NCBI RefSeq assembly: GCF_001613345.1
Contig: NZ_BDCE01000115.1
Span: 1 to 53,736 of the forward strand
Source of the DNA: Nocardia uniformis NBRC 13702
Lineage (GTDB): Bacteria > Actinomycetota > Actinomycetes > Mycobacteriales > Mycobacteriaceae
Reading direction: 5' to 3'
Length of the DNA: 53,736 nt
A program made the position numbers and the translations under genes. Of this stretch, positions 43,862 through 52,241 are shown one piece after another. A model generated the notes under the pieces. The model ran no database searches, was not told the DNA's origin, and saw only the letters and a program-made list of their open reading frames with translations. Positions within the stretch are counted from its first letter, which is position 1, and each line of letters begins with the position of its first letter.

Positions 43862-45274
43862 TCACGAATGCACTCGACCACTGTTCTCGAAGCGACGCAC
43901 CGACTCCGCCACCTCCGGCCACCAGCGCAGGAATGCCGGACCCAGTCCATCGGTGCCCAGCAGCGAGAGGGTACCGATTGTGGTGCCCACCTTTCGGGCG
44001 AAGGCGGTGAGTTGGGGCGGGAGCGTCATCTGCCGGAAGACATTCGACAACCGCAGCACGGCAATGGCATCCACCTGTTCGCGCAGCCATTCCGACGACA
44101 TACGGAAGTCCTCCTGGATTAGGACGTCACGGAAGGGAGTGACGATGCGCAACAACTCTTCGGCATCGAAATCCTGTTCGGGACGGACGAATCCGTGCCT
44201 GCGCAACGCCTCTTCCAGCTGTGCGGGTGTCCCGTTGTAGACCACCTCGCCGAGTTCGATGACAATGCTGCGCATATCCTGCGGATAGTCCTCACACGCG
44301 CCGAAATCGACTACGGCCAACCGTCCGTCAGGCAGCACCAGGAAGTTGCCCGGATGAACATCGCTGTAGAGCACCCCGGCCCGATGAATCGCTTCCTCCA
44401 GGAAATGGAAGATGAGCAGTCCCAACCGGCCGCGCTCGTGCGGGCTGCCCCCGGAGATCAAGCGGTTCACCGAAATACCCTCGACCCAGTCGCTGATCAG
44501 CACCTCGTCGGTATGCGCCACGACATTCGGCACCACATATTGCGGATCGTCCGCGAAGGCGTCGGCACACGCCTGCTGATGGGCGGCCTCACGGTGATAG
44601 TCGAGTTCGTCGTCCACCAGGCCACAGACGGTCTCGATTACCGCCGCGACATCCGCGCCGGGCATGAAGACAGCGATCACGCCGGACAGACTCCGCAATA
44701 ACCGCAGATCGGAATCGACCGCTTTACGAGCACCCGGGTACATCACCTTCACGGCGACCGCGCGACCGTCGCGCCACACCGCGCGATGCACCTGTCCCAG
44801 CGATGCGGCAGCGGCCGGGCGCTCATTGAATTCGCGGAATTCCTCCCGCCACCCCGGGCCGAGGTTTTCGGCGAGCACCTGATGCACAAGCGCGGGCATC
44901 ATCGGCGGCGCGGAGGTCTGCAATCGGCCCAGCGCATCCCCCGCTAACTCGCCGAACTCGAGCGGCACCAGCGGCATGGCCGTGCGATATACCGATGCCA
45001 TCTGTCCGACCTTGGCCGCGCACCCACGCAGATCCCCCAGGACGTCGACCAGATGTTCGGCCGTGCGCACTTGGATATCGAGGTCGATCTCCGCCGGGGA
45101 CTTCCCGATCATCCGCTGACCGAGGCCTTTGGCTCGTCGACCGGCGTAGGCGACGGGTATCGCCGCCAGTTTCGCGTCTCGCTTGAACCTGGTCGTGGGC
45201 GGCAGCCCCTGACCACGCCGCCCTCGACCCGGGAACTGAATCACCCGTCCGGAGAGTTGTTCGTTGCTCACCAT
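43862..45274 (-). CDS. ABC1/UbiB-family kinase-like protein, copy 3
   Basis: A 470-residue ABC1 protein: KxGQ in GCAAKVGQMASV, AAASLGQVHRAV, AVAVKVMYPGARK, YSDVHPGNFL and VVDFGACE. The catalytic loop reads SDVHPGN where copies 1 and 2 have CDPHPGN. Start ATG 45274 or GTG 45271, both just after GGGGTGG. All three copies share the N-terminal pattern AKLAA(L/I)P, then a Gly-Arg rich stretch, so they arose by duplication. Confidence 0.92.
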   Translation of the reverse strand: MVSNEQLSGRVIQFPGRGRRGQGLPPTTRFKRDAKLAAIPVAYAGRRAKGLGQRMIGKSPAEIDLDIQVRTAEHLVDVLGDLRGCAAKVGQMASVYRTAMPLVPLEFGELAGDALGRLQTSAPPMMPALVHQVLAENLGPGWREEFREFNERPAAAASLGQVHRAVWRDGRAVAVKVMYPGARKAVDSDLRLLRSLSGVIAVFMPGADVAAVIETVCGLVDDELDYHREAAHQQACADAFADDPQYVVPNVVAHTDEVLISDWVEGISVNRLISGGSPHERGRLGLLIFHFLEEAIHRAGVLYSDVHPGNFLVLPDGRLAVVDFGACEDYPQDMRSIVIELGEVVYNGTPAQLEEALRRHGFVRPEQDFDAEELLRIVTPFRDVLIQEDFRMSSEWLREQVDAIAVLRLSNVFRQMTLPPQLTAFARKVGTTIGTLSLLGTDGLGPAFLRWWPEVAESVRRFENSGRVHS

Positions 45275-45389
45275 TCCACCCCACACCCGCTGTACCTAGC
45301 GATTTGCAGTCTGGCACACAGCCCGGGTGAACGGTGAAAAAGTGTTCCTGGAGCGGTGATTTCCGCCCCGCGCCAGCAAATAGTTCAGA

Positions 45390-45494
45390 TCAGGCGAGAC
45401 CCCACGCGTGCAGCAGGTAGGTGATGTTGGAAGCGATGCTCGTCACGACATTCGCGAGATTCAAAGCGGCAGAACCGAGGTCGATAATGGGCAC
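45390..45494 (-). CDS. 34-residue hydrophobic/amphipathic microprotein
   Basis: The GTG at 45494 has AAGGA six bases upstream and opens a frame MPIIDLGSAALNLANVVTSI followed by ASNITYLLHAWGLA. It forms one amphipathic to hydrophobic helix with few charges. The frame is open upstream to 45611 without another good ribosome site. Could be a secreted short peptide, a membrane peptide or a toxin-like peptide; no family recognised. Confidence 0.5.
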   Translation of the reverse strand: MPIIDLGSAALNLANVVTSIASNITYLLHAWGLA

Positions 45495-45659
45495 AAGAAA
45501 TCCTTCGTCACTGGACTGCGGGTACGAATCGAAAATAGCCACAGAACAATCGATTGGCGATAGCAAAATGGCATATTGCACAGTCGCTGCAATACGTGAT
45601 CCGGCTCTCATCCGTGTCGCTCGCCGCCATGTCAGCTAACTGCGGGTAACACTCTGTGG

Positions 45660-47435
45660 ATGACCGCCGAGCAACAGCACAGTGTCGAGTTACCGCAGCG
45701 GAGCGTTTCCATTCTGTCGCGCGGGCTGGCGCTGCTGGTGCGGGCGGAACGCGCCATCCACCCCAACTACCCGGGCGTAGTGGTTGGCGCGATCTTCTTC
45801 GCCTGGTCGGTATCCCCGTCGCTGCTGCCACGCACCTGGCTGTTCCAGGGCCTCGTCAGCGGTATCAGTGCCGCCATCGGCTATGGGGTGGGCTGCCAGC
45901 TGGAATGGGCGTATCGGAGATGGGTGCGACCGCGCCTGCCGCAGGCCTGGCGATCGAGCGCACTGCTGAACCCGACGCACCCGGTGCGCGCCCCGGTCAA
46001 GGTCGCGACCATGTTGGTGGTGGTCCTCGGCGCGGCCGTAATTCTGGCGCGGTCGGCGCGCTGGCAGCGCGATCTCCAGACCCTGATGGGTATGGAGCCG
46101 ACCACCACCTCCGGATATCTGCGCACCGAACTGCTGGGTTTCGCCACGGTCGCCTTGGTCATCGGGCTGTACCGCACACTGCGCTGGGCGGTACAGAAGA
46201 CCACGCGCGCACTCAATATCGATCTACACATACCGCGAGCGCTGGCGCTGCCGAGCGCGGTCGTGCTGGTGACCGTGTTCTGTGTACTGCTGTTCCAGGG
46301 TGTGCTGGTGAAAGCCAGCTTCTCCGTGGCGAATTCGGCATTCAGCCTGCGCAACGGCCATACCTCCGACTCCGCGGCGCAGCCGACGATTCCGGAACGC
46401 TCGGGCAGCCCGGCGTCACTCGCGCCCTGGAATACGCTCGGCTCCGAGGGCCGCTGGTTCGTGTCCTATGTTCCCTCGGCCGAACGCATTACGGCCGTCA
46501 CCGGCAGGCCCGCCCGCGAACCCATTCGCGTATACGCGGGACTCGAATCGGCTCCTACTCCGCAGGACGTGGCCGATCTGGTGGTGCGGGAACTGGACCG
46601 CACCAAGGCCTTCGAACGCAAGGTTCTGGTGGTGGTGACCACCACGGGCACCGGCTGGGTGGATTCCACGACCGCCGAAGCCATCGAATACATGTACGGC
46701 GGCGATACCGCGATCGCCGCGACACAGTACTCGTACCTACCGAGTGTGCTGTCGTTTCTGTCGGATAGGTCGAAGGCCACCGAGGCCGGGCGACTGGTGA
46801 TCGACGCGGTCCACGCCCGCTGGTCCCAATTACCGCCGGAGTCGCGACCTAAGCTGCTCGTCTACGGCGAAAGCCTGGGTTCACAGGGTTCCGAGGGCGC
46901 GTTCACCGGACTCGAGGACATTCGCGCCATGGTCGACGGGGTGATGTGGGTCGGCCCGCCGAACTCCAATCACATCTGGAGCGCTCTGGAGGCTCGACGC
47001 GACCCCGGTACGCCCGAGGTGCTGCCCATCTACGCCGACGGGCTGGTGGTGCGGTTCGCCGGATCGGCCGCCGACCTGGACCGGCCGCATGATCAGTGGT
47101 GGGATCCGCGCATTGTCTATCTCCAGCACGCGTCGGATCCGATTGTGTGGTGGTCGCCGGATCTGCTCTTCCAGGAACCGGATTGGCTCGCCGAACCGCG
47201 CGGCGCGGATGTATCGCGCTCGGTGCGCTGGTGGCCCATTGTCACGTTCTGGCAGATCAGCGCGGACCTCGCGAACGCGCAGAAGGTACCGGCCGGACAC
47301 GGCCACAAGTACGGGACGCTCGTCCTCGACGGCTGGGCCGCCGTCGCTCAACCTCCGGACTGGACACCGGATCTCGCACAGCGCGTCCGTCAGGCGCTCG
47401 ACGAGGACATCGATTGGGAGTACGCGCACAAGTGA
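45660..47435 (+). CDS. Membrane-anchored alpha/beta hydrolase (Abhydrolase_9 type)
   Basis: A 591-residue protein. The N-terminal ~230 residues hold four or five membrane helices beginning VVVGAIFFAWSVSPSLLPRT; the C-terminal domain is an alpha/beta hydrolase with nucleophile motif YGESLGSQGSE and catalytic His near the end in GHGHKYG. This two-part layout is typical of a mycolata/actinobacterial family of unknown substrate. ATG at 45660. Convergent with whiB2. Confidence 0.88.
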   Translation: MTAEQQHSVELPQRSVSILSRGLALLVRAERAIHPNYPGVVVGAIFFAWSVSPSLLPRTWLFQGLVSGISAAIGYGVGCQLEWAYRRWVRPRLPQAWRSSALLNPTHPVRAPVKVATMLVVVLGAAVILARSARWQRDLQTLMGMEPTTTSGYLRTELLGFATVALVIGLYRTLRWAVQKTTRALNIDLHIPRALALPSAVVLVTVFCVLLFQGVLVKASFSVANSAFSLRNGHTSDSAAQPTIPERSGSPASLAPWNTLGSEGRWFVSYVPSAERITAVTGRPAREPIRVYAGLESAPTPQDVADLVVRELDRTKAFERKVLVVVTTTGTGWVDSTTAEAIEYMYGGDTAIAATQYSYLPSVLSFLSDRSKATEAGRLVIDAVHARWSQLPPESRPKLLVYGESLGSQGSEGAFTGLEDIRAMVDGVMWVGPPNSNHIWSALEARRDPGTPEVLPIYADGLVVRFAGSAADLDRPHDQWWDPRIVYLQHASDPIVWWSPDLLFQEPDWLAEPRGADVSRSVRWWPIVTFWQISADLANAQKVPAGHGHKYGTLVLDGWAAVAQPPDWTPDLAQRVRQALDEDIDWEYAHK

Positions 47436-47455
47436 GGGTTGGGGCCGCGTCGCAC

Positions 47456-47746
47456 CTATCCGGCGCGGCGCAGCTCACCGTACTGACGGAACTCTTCCTT
47501 ACGCTTACGCCGCTCCCGCTCCGACAGTCCGCCCCAGATTCCGAAGCGCTCATCGTGGGCGAGCGCGTATTCCAGGCATTCCCAACGCACTTCGCAGCGA
47601 CCGCACACCAGCTTGGCCTCGCGGGTGGAGCCGCCCTTCTCCGGGAAGAACACATCCGGATCGGTCTGCGCGCACAAGCCGAGTTCTCGCCATGCCGGAT
47701 CTTCCGTCTCGACGCGCGGCCAAATTGCTAGCTGTTTGATTGCCAT
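47456..47746 (-). CDS. whiB2: WhiB2-like iron-sulfur transcription factor
   Basis: A 96-residue WhiB protein with the four cluster-binding cysteines at 25, 48, 51 and 57 (C-x2-C-x5-C), the GIWGG turn and a basic tail RERRKRKEEFR. The wording AQTDPDVFFPEKGGSTREAK matches the WhiB2/WhmD group, which controls cell division and septation. ATG at 47746 has AGGAGG five bases upstream. Divergent from the conservon. Confidence 0.9.
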   Translation of the reverse strand: MAIKQLAIWPRVETEDPAWRELGLCAQTDPDVFFPEKGGSTREAKLVCGRCEVRWECLEYALAHDERFGIWGGLSERERRKRKEEFRQYGELRRAG

Positions 47747-48091
47747 CGGAACCTCCTGCTCTCAATACTCGCTGCTGACAGTGCGATCTTCCCAGTGGTT
47801 TCTTGTGAATCACTTCCGGTCGAGTTTGGTAGCCGCAGGATTGCTCTTCTGGAGGTGGTCGCGGTCACACTGGCGCGCCGGTCGCCATACAGCTCAACCG
47901 ATGACCGGACCGGACTTCCTTTCGGACGTACAACATTGCCAGCGGGACTCGACTGGCGGCCACCGAATACGAGGGCTACAATCCACGCGACCTTCGAAAC
48001 CGCTTGTCGGCCACGTTTTTTGGAATGGCGCGTGCACGCGGGTCGAAGCCAGGAAACCGCTGCGTTTCCCGTGGTCGACACGAGTGCGGAA
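47747..48091. promoter_or_regulatory. whiB2 / conservon divergent control region
   Basis: The 345 bases between whiB2 and the chosen cvnA start. A good -10-like TACAAT lies at 47977-47982 on the plus strand, with a weak -35, and could serve the conservon. The frame of cvnA is open through this region, with alternative starts at 48032 and 48071, so part of it may be coding. Confidence 0.4.
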
Positions 48092-49552
48092 GTGCGGAAC
48101 TTGCCAGATTCATCTACTCCCCCGGACGACGAACAACCCCGACCCAGCATCGGTGGTCTACGCCAGCCCTATTCGGCACTGCTGGTCTGCGCGATCCTGA
48201 CCACAGCCCTCGGGGTGGCCGCGGTACTCGCCGCACCCACCGATCTTCGAATACCGATAACGGCGAGTGCGCTGGTGATGGCTATCGCGCTGTGTGCCAC
48301 CGTAACCGCCGCCTTCCACTACCGCGCGGAGAACGTCCGGCTGCGCCGCGACGCCGAACAGTTCCGGCGCGTCCTCACTACGGCTGCGACCGATGCGGCC
48401 GCGCATATCGAGACCGTGAACGAAAATGCGACCCGCCACGCGCGCGAGGCCCAGAGCGCCGAAACCCGCCGGGCCGCGGCCATGGCCGCGTTCGCCGGCG
48501 CGGCGGGCCGTATGCAGGCCATGACCACCAGCATGCTGGCGGAACTACGCGAGATGGAGCACCGGCACGCCGATCCGGCCATGCTCACCGATCTGCTGCA
48601 TCTGGATCACCGCACCGCGCAGGCGGGTCGGCTGGCCGACAGTATCGCCGTACTCAGTGGTGCGCGGTCGGGACGGCGCTGGGCCAAACCCATTGCCATG
48701 GAATCGATCCTGCGTGGGGCGATGGGACGGGTGGCCGGATATCAGCGAGTTCGACTGCGCGCCATCTCCGATATCGCTGTCTCCGGCCATGCCGCCGAGG
48801 GTGTGATGCACGCCCTGGCGGAGCTGCTCGACAATGCCTGCAACTTCTCCCCGCCCACCACGGAGGTGCACGTCTATGCCGCCGAGGTGCCCGCGGGCGT
48901 GGTGATCACCATCGAGGACAGCGGGCTGGTCATGAGCGAATCCGCGTTGCGCCGGGCCGAATCCGCGGTCTCGGGGGGCGACGGACGCGATATCCGCTCG
49001 GACCTGTCCTCACTGACCGGCACCCGGCTTGGACTCGCCGTGGTGGGGCATCTGGCGCGCAAGCACGGGCTCACCGTGTCGTATCGCCCGTCGGCGATCG
49101 GCGGTACCGCGGTTGTCGTGGTGGTGCCGCGCGATCTCACCGCACGGATAGCGCCCGCGCAGCGCACGCTATCCCCCATGGCCGCGGCTATTTCCGACAG
49201 GTCGCAGAGCAGCGGCGCGCGGCCGGGGAGCAATACCGGACAGTTCGCGAGCACCGGTGCGCAGCTCGCGAGCACTGTCGCACCGTCCTCGATCACCGGG
49301 GAACAACTGGTGATCACCGGCGAGCAACCCGCGATAGCCCCGATCCCGCCGGCTCCCACCGAGTCGGTACTGCCCAAGCGACAGCGGGGTAGCACGCTCG
49401 CCGCGGTGCACCCCCAAGGTCTGTCCACCCCGAATCCCGTTGTGGCTCCGGCCGCGCCGTCCAAGCCGTCCGCGCTGGGTGCCTTCCAGCGCGCGGTCAG
49501 CGGGCGCGACAGCGCGAGTACCACAACCCCTTCCTCGGAGAATGATCGATGA
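48092..49552 (+). CDS. cvnA: Conservon sensor-kinase-like ATPase (CvnA)
   Basis: About 486 residues from GTG 48092. Two membrane helices (about ALLVCAILTTALGVAAVL and ITASALVMAIALCATVTA) are followed by a coiled, Ala-rich region and a histidine-kinase-like ATPase domain (ALAELLDNACNFSPPTTEV, IEDSGLVMS, GTRLGLAVVGHLARKHG). The Pro/Ser/Thr-rich tail of ~120 residues is low complexity. CvnA proteins start the conservon signalling module. Start is uncertain: 48032, 48071 and 48101 are also possible and none has a strong ribosome site. Its last bases overlap cvnB (ATGA). Confidence 0.85.
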   Translation: MRNLPDSSTPPDDEQPRPSIGGLRQPYSALLVCAILTTALGVAAVLAAPTDLRIPITASALVMAIALCATVTAAFHYRAENVRLRRDAEQFRRVLTTAATDAAAHIETVNENATRHAREAQSAETRRAAAMAAFAGAAGRMQAMTTSMLAELREMEHRHADPAMLTDLLHLDHRTAQAGRLADSIAVLSGARSGRRWAKPIAMESILRGAMGRVAGYQRVRLRAISDIAVSGHAAEGVMHALAELLDNACNFSPPTTEVHVYAAEVPAGVVITIEDSGLVMSESALRRAESAVSGGDGRDIRSDLSSLTGTRLGLAVVGHLARKHGLTVSYRPSAIGGTAVVVVVPRDLTARIAPAQRTLSPMAAAISDRSQSSGARPGSNTGQFASTGAQLASTVAPSSITGEQLVITGEQPAIAPIPPAPTESVLPKRQRGSTLAAVHPQGLSTPNPVVAPAAPSKPSALGAFQRAVSGRDSASTTTPSSENDR

Positions 49553-49962
49553 CAACGACCGCGACAGCACAATTGGGGTGGCTGCTGGAGCAGCTGCTCT
49601 CTCGTACCCCGAACGCCAGACACGCGCTACTGCTGTCCAGTGATGGGCTGAAGATCTGCCACACACCGGAACTCACCACCGATTCGGCCGATCAGCTGGC
49701 CGCGATCTCCGCCGGAATCCAGAGCCTCTCGCACGGCGCTTCCGTCGAATTCGGGGACGGCCGCAGCGGGGTACGCCAATCCATGACCGAGTTCTACGGC
49801 GGCATCCTCTTTATCGTCGAGGCCGGTATGGGCGCGCATATCGCGGTGGTCGCCGCCGAGGACGCCGATGCCGGACTGGTCGGCCACAATATGCGCGAAC
49901 TGGTCGAGCAGCTCGGCGACCATCTGTCGGCCGCACCACGTAGGGGAACGAGCGTGCCGTGA
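49549..49962 (+). CDS. cvnB: Roadblock/LC7 protein (CvnB)
   Basis: A 137-residue Roadblock/LC7-fold protein: LGWLLEQLLSRTPNARHALL, SSDGLKICHTPEL, SAGIQSLSHGAS and GAHIAVVAAEDADAG. In conservons it acts as partner of the small GTPase-like CvnD. Start overlaps the cvnA stop and its stop overlaps the cvnC start, so translation is coupled. Confidence 0.93.
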   Translation: MTTTATAQLGWLLEQLLSRTPNARHALLLSSDGLKICHTPELTTDSADQLAAISAGIQSLSHGASVEFGDGRSGVRQSMTEFYGGILFIVEAGMGAHIAVVAAEDADAGLVGHNMRELVEQLGDHLSAAPRRGTSVP

Positions 49963-50330
49963 CCAGATCAGGCCGCGACGACACTCCCGATCGGCTCTAC
50001 ACGCTGACCGGGGGTCGGACCAGACCCGACTCCGATGCCTTCGACCTTGTGACTCTCGTTGTCAGCGAATGCGCTCCGACGATCGGTATGCAGTCCGAAC
50101 ACGCGGCCATCCTCCGTATGTGCCAGGCCCCGACCGCCGTCGTGGAAATCGCGGCGGAACTGCGCATCCCGGTCGGCATCGCCACCATCCTGCTGTCGGA
50201 CCTGCTGCACGCGGGCAGGATCACCGTGCGCCATCCGCACACCGGCCCCGCCACCCCCGGTGCGCTGTGGTCCTCGGTAGCGGATGCCTCCACCCTCGAG
50301 AAGGTACTCGTTGGACTCCGCAAGCTCTGA
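49959..50330 (+). CDS. cvnC: DUF742 protein (CvnC)
   Basis: A 123-residue DUF742 protein with RLYTLTGGRTRP near the N-terminus, a winged-helix-like core (VVEIAAELRIPVGIATILLS) and the conserved end LEKVLVGLRKL. GTG start overlaps the cvnB stop (GTGA). Function is known only as a conservon component. Confidence 0.93.
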   Translation: MTRSGRDDTPDRLYTLTGGRTRPDSDAFDLVTLVVSECAPTIGMQSEHAAILRMCQAPTAVVEIAAELRIPVGIATILLSDLLHAGRITVRHPHTGPATPGALWSSVADASTLEKVLVGLRKL

Positions 50331-50961
50331 TATCCCGCCCGCATCCGACCCTCGACCGGCACGCGCCGACGCACCGCTGCACAGCACCGCGCGCCACGGG
50401 CTGAAAATCGTCGTCGTAGGCGGTTTCGGCGTCGGCAAGACCACCCTGGTGCGTTCGGTCAGCGAGATCCGTCCACTCGATACCGAGGCGACCATGACCG
50501 ATATGGGCGTCGGCATCGACGATCCCACCGCGGCACCGGGTAAGTCGACCACCACCGTCGCCTTCGACTTCGGGCGTATCACCATCGACAATGAGCATGT
50601 GCTGTACCTTTTCGGCGCACCCGGCCAGGAACGCTTCTGGTTCCTGTGGGACCGATTGTTCACCGGCGCGCTCGGCGCGATCGTGCTGGTCGATCCGCGC
50701 CGCATCGCCGACTGCTGGTACGCCATCGACCGACTCGAACACCAGCAGACGCCATTCGTGGTGGCATGCAACGATTTCGGCGGACACCCGCATATGCCCG
50801 GCGAGGTTCGCGACGCCCTGGATCTTGATCCGAGTGTGCCACTGCTGACTTGCGATGCCCGCTCCCGCGAATCCAGCAAGCGGGTCCTGATCGGACTCGT
50901 CGAGCACCTCTACGCCGAAACCGCTCGGCGTTCCGCCCTCACCCCGGAGACCGCGTCATGA
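50311..50961 (+). CDS. cvnD: Conservon GTP/ATP-binding protein (CvnD)
   Basis: A 216-residue small-GTPase-like protein: P-loop VVGGFGVGKTTLVRSVSEI, switch region TMTDMGVGID, LFGAPGQERFWF (DxxG-like) and VACNDFGG (NKxD-like, with NDF). The TTG at 50311 is chosen since AAGG lies six bases upstream and cvnD genes usually overlap the end of cvnC, here by 20 bases; an in-frame start at 50284 is less likely. Confidence 0.9.
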   Translation: MDSASSDIPPASDPRPARADAPLHSTARHGLKIVVVGGFGVGKTTLVRSVSEIRPLDTEATMTDMGVGIDDPTAAPGKSTTTVAFDFGRITIDNEHVLYLFGAPGQERFWFLWDRLFTGALGAIVLVDPRRIADCWYAIDRLEHQQTPFVVACNDFGGHPHMPGEVRDALDLDPSVPLLTCDARSRESSKRVLIGLVEHLYAETARRSALTPETAS

Positions 50962-52241
50962 CCTCCCCCGAAGTCACGTCCGACCGTACCGGCGGCTGTC
51001 CCGTGCGGCACTCCGAATCCGCTGTGCCGCTGAGCGGTCCGCGCTTCCACACCGATCCCTTTCAGCTGTACGCCGAGATGCGGCGCGAGCACGGGCCCGT
51101 GGTCGCGGTCGAACTGCCCGGTGGGATTCCGGCGTGGCTGGTGATCGGCTATCGCGAATTGCACCAGGTGACAAGTGATCCGGATTCGTTCCCGCGAAAT
51201 GTCGCCCTGTGGAATCAGTGGCCCAATATTCCGCCGGATTGGCCGCTGCTGCCAATGGTGGGCCAGCCCATGCCCTCCATCTACTTCACGGCCGGGGCCG
51301 AGCATCGACGGCATGTGGCCATGGTGGAACCCGCGCTGGAGGCGGTGAATCCGTTCGATTTGCGACGCACCTGTGAGGATCTGGCCGACCAGCTCATCGA
51401 CGGCTTCTGTGGGCGCGGTGAGGCCGACCTGGTCGCGTCGTTCGCGATGGCGCTGCCCGTGCTGGCGCTGGCGCGAATCATGGGCTTTCCCGATGAAGAA
51501 GCGCTCGAGCTGGCGACGACCATGAAGGTCATGGCCGACGGTGGCGCCGAATCTCAGGAGGCGTACGGGCGCTTCGCCGGGGCCATGCAGCGGCTGGTGG
51601 CGGTCAAGCAGTCGCGGCCCGGCAATGATCTGGTGTCGGTAATGCTGGCATGCCCGGAACCGTTCACCGCCGAGGAATACGCCCTCGATCTACAGGCCAT
51701 CCTCGCCGCCGGGTACCTCACCACCGCCGACTGGCTGGTCAACTCATTGCGGCTCATGCTCACCGATGACCGCTTCGCGGCGGCCTTCGGCGGCGGACGC
51801 AGCAGCGTCGGACAGGCCATGAACGAGGCGCTGTGGGAGGACACACCGACACAGATCCTCGCCGGGCGCTGGGCCGCCCGCGATACCCGGTTGGCGGAGA
51901 AGACAATTCGCGCCGGAGACCTGGTACTACTCGGTTTGGGCGCGGCCAATGTGGATCCGCATGTGCGGCAGCACCTTTCCGACGGATCCACCTCGGCGCA
52001 CCTCGGCAATAGTGCACACTTCTCGTTCAGCCACGGCGAGTACCGCTGCCCGTATCCGGCGCAGCAGATCGCGGAAGTCATCGCCCGCACCGGTATCGAG
52101 GTGCTGCTCGATCGGCTCCCGGACGTAGATTTGGCGATTCCGCCACAGAACCTGGTGCGGCGACCGTCGCCATTTCTGCGCGGAATGACCTCTCTCCCTG
52201 TTCGTTTCACACCAGTTCGCGCTGTCGGAGGTACCCCGTGA
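50958..52241 (+). CDS. Conservon cytochrome P450, CYP157-like, lacking ExxR
   Basis: A 427-residue P450. The haem-binding loop FSHGEYRCPYPAQ has the axial Cys364; the I-helix has AGYLTT (251-256). The K-helix, where nearly all P450s have ExxR, reads E290-A-L-W293. CYP157 members of Streptomyces conservons are known for an EQSLW-type replacement at this point, so this is very likely a CYP157 relative. ATG at 50958 overlaps the cvnD stop. Whether it is catalytic is unclear. Confidence 0.9.
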   Translation: MTSPEVTSDRTGGCPVRHSESAVPLSGPRFHTDPFQLYAEMRREHGPVVAVELPGGIPAWLVIGYRELHQVTSDPDSFPRNVALWNQWPNIPPDWPLLPMVGQPMPSIYFTAGAEHRRHVAMVEPALEAVNPFDLRRTCEDLADQLIDGFCGRGEADLVASFAMALPVLALARIMGFPDEEALELATTMKVMADGGAESQEAYGRFAGAMQRLVAVKQSRPGNDLVSVMLACPEPFTAEEYALDLQAILAAGYLTTADWLVNSLRLMLTDDRFAAAFGGGRSSVGQAMNEALWEDTPTQILAGRWAARDTRLAEKTIRAGDLVLLGLGAANVDPHVRQHLSDGSTSAHLGNSAHFSFSHGEYRCPYPAQQIAEVIARTGIEVLLDRLPDVDLAIPPQNLVRRPSPFLRGMTSLPVRFTPVRAVGGTP

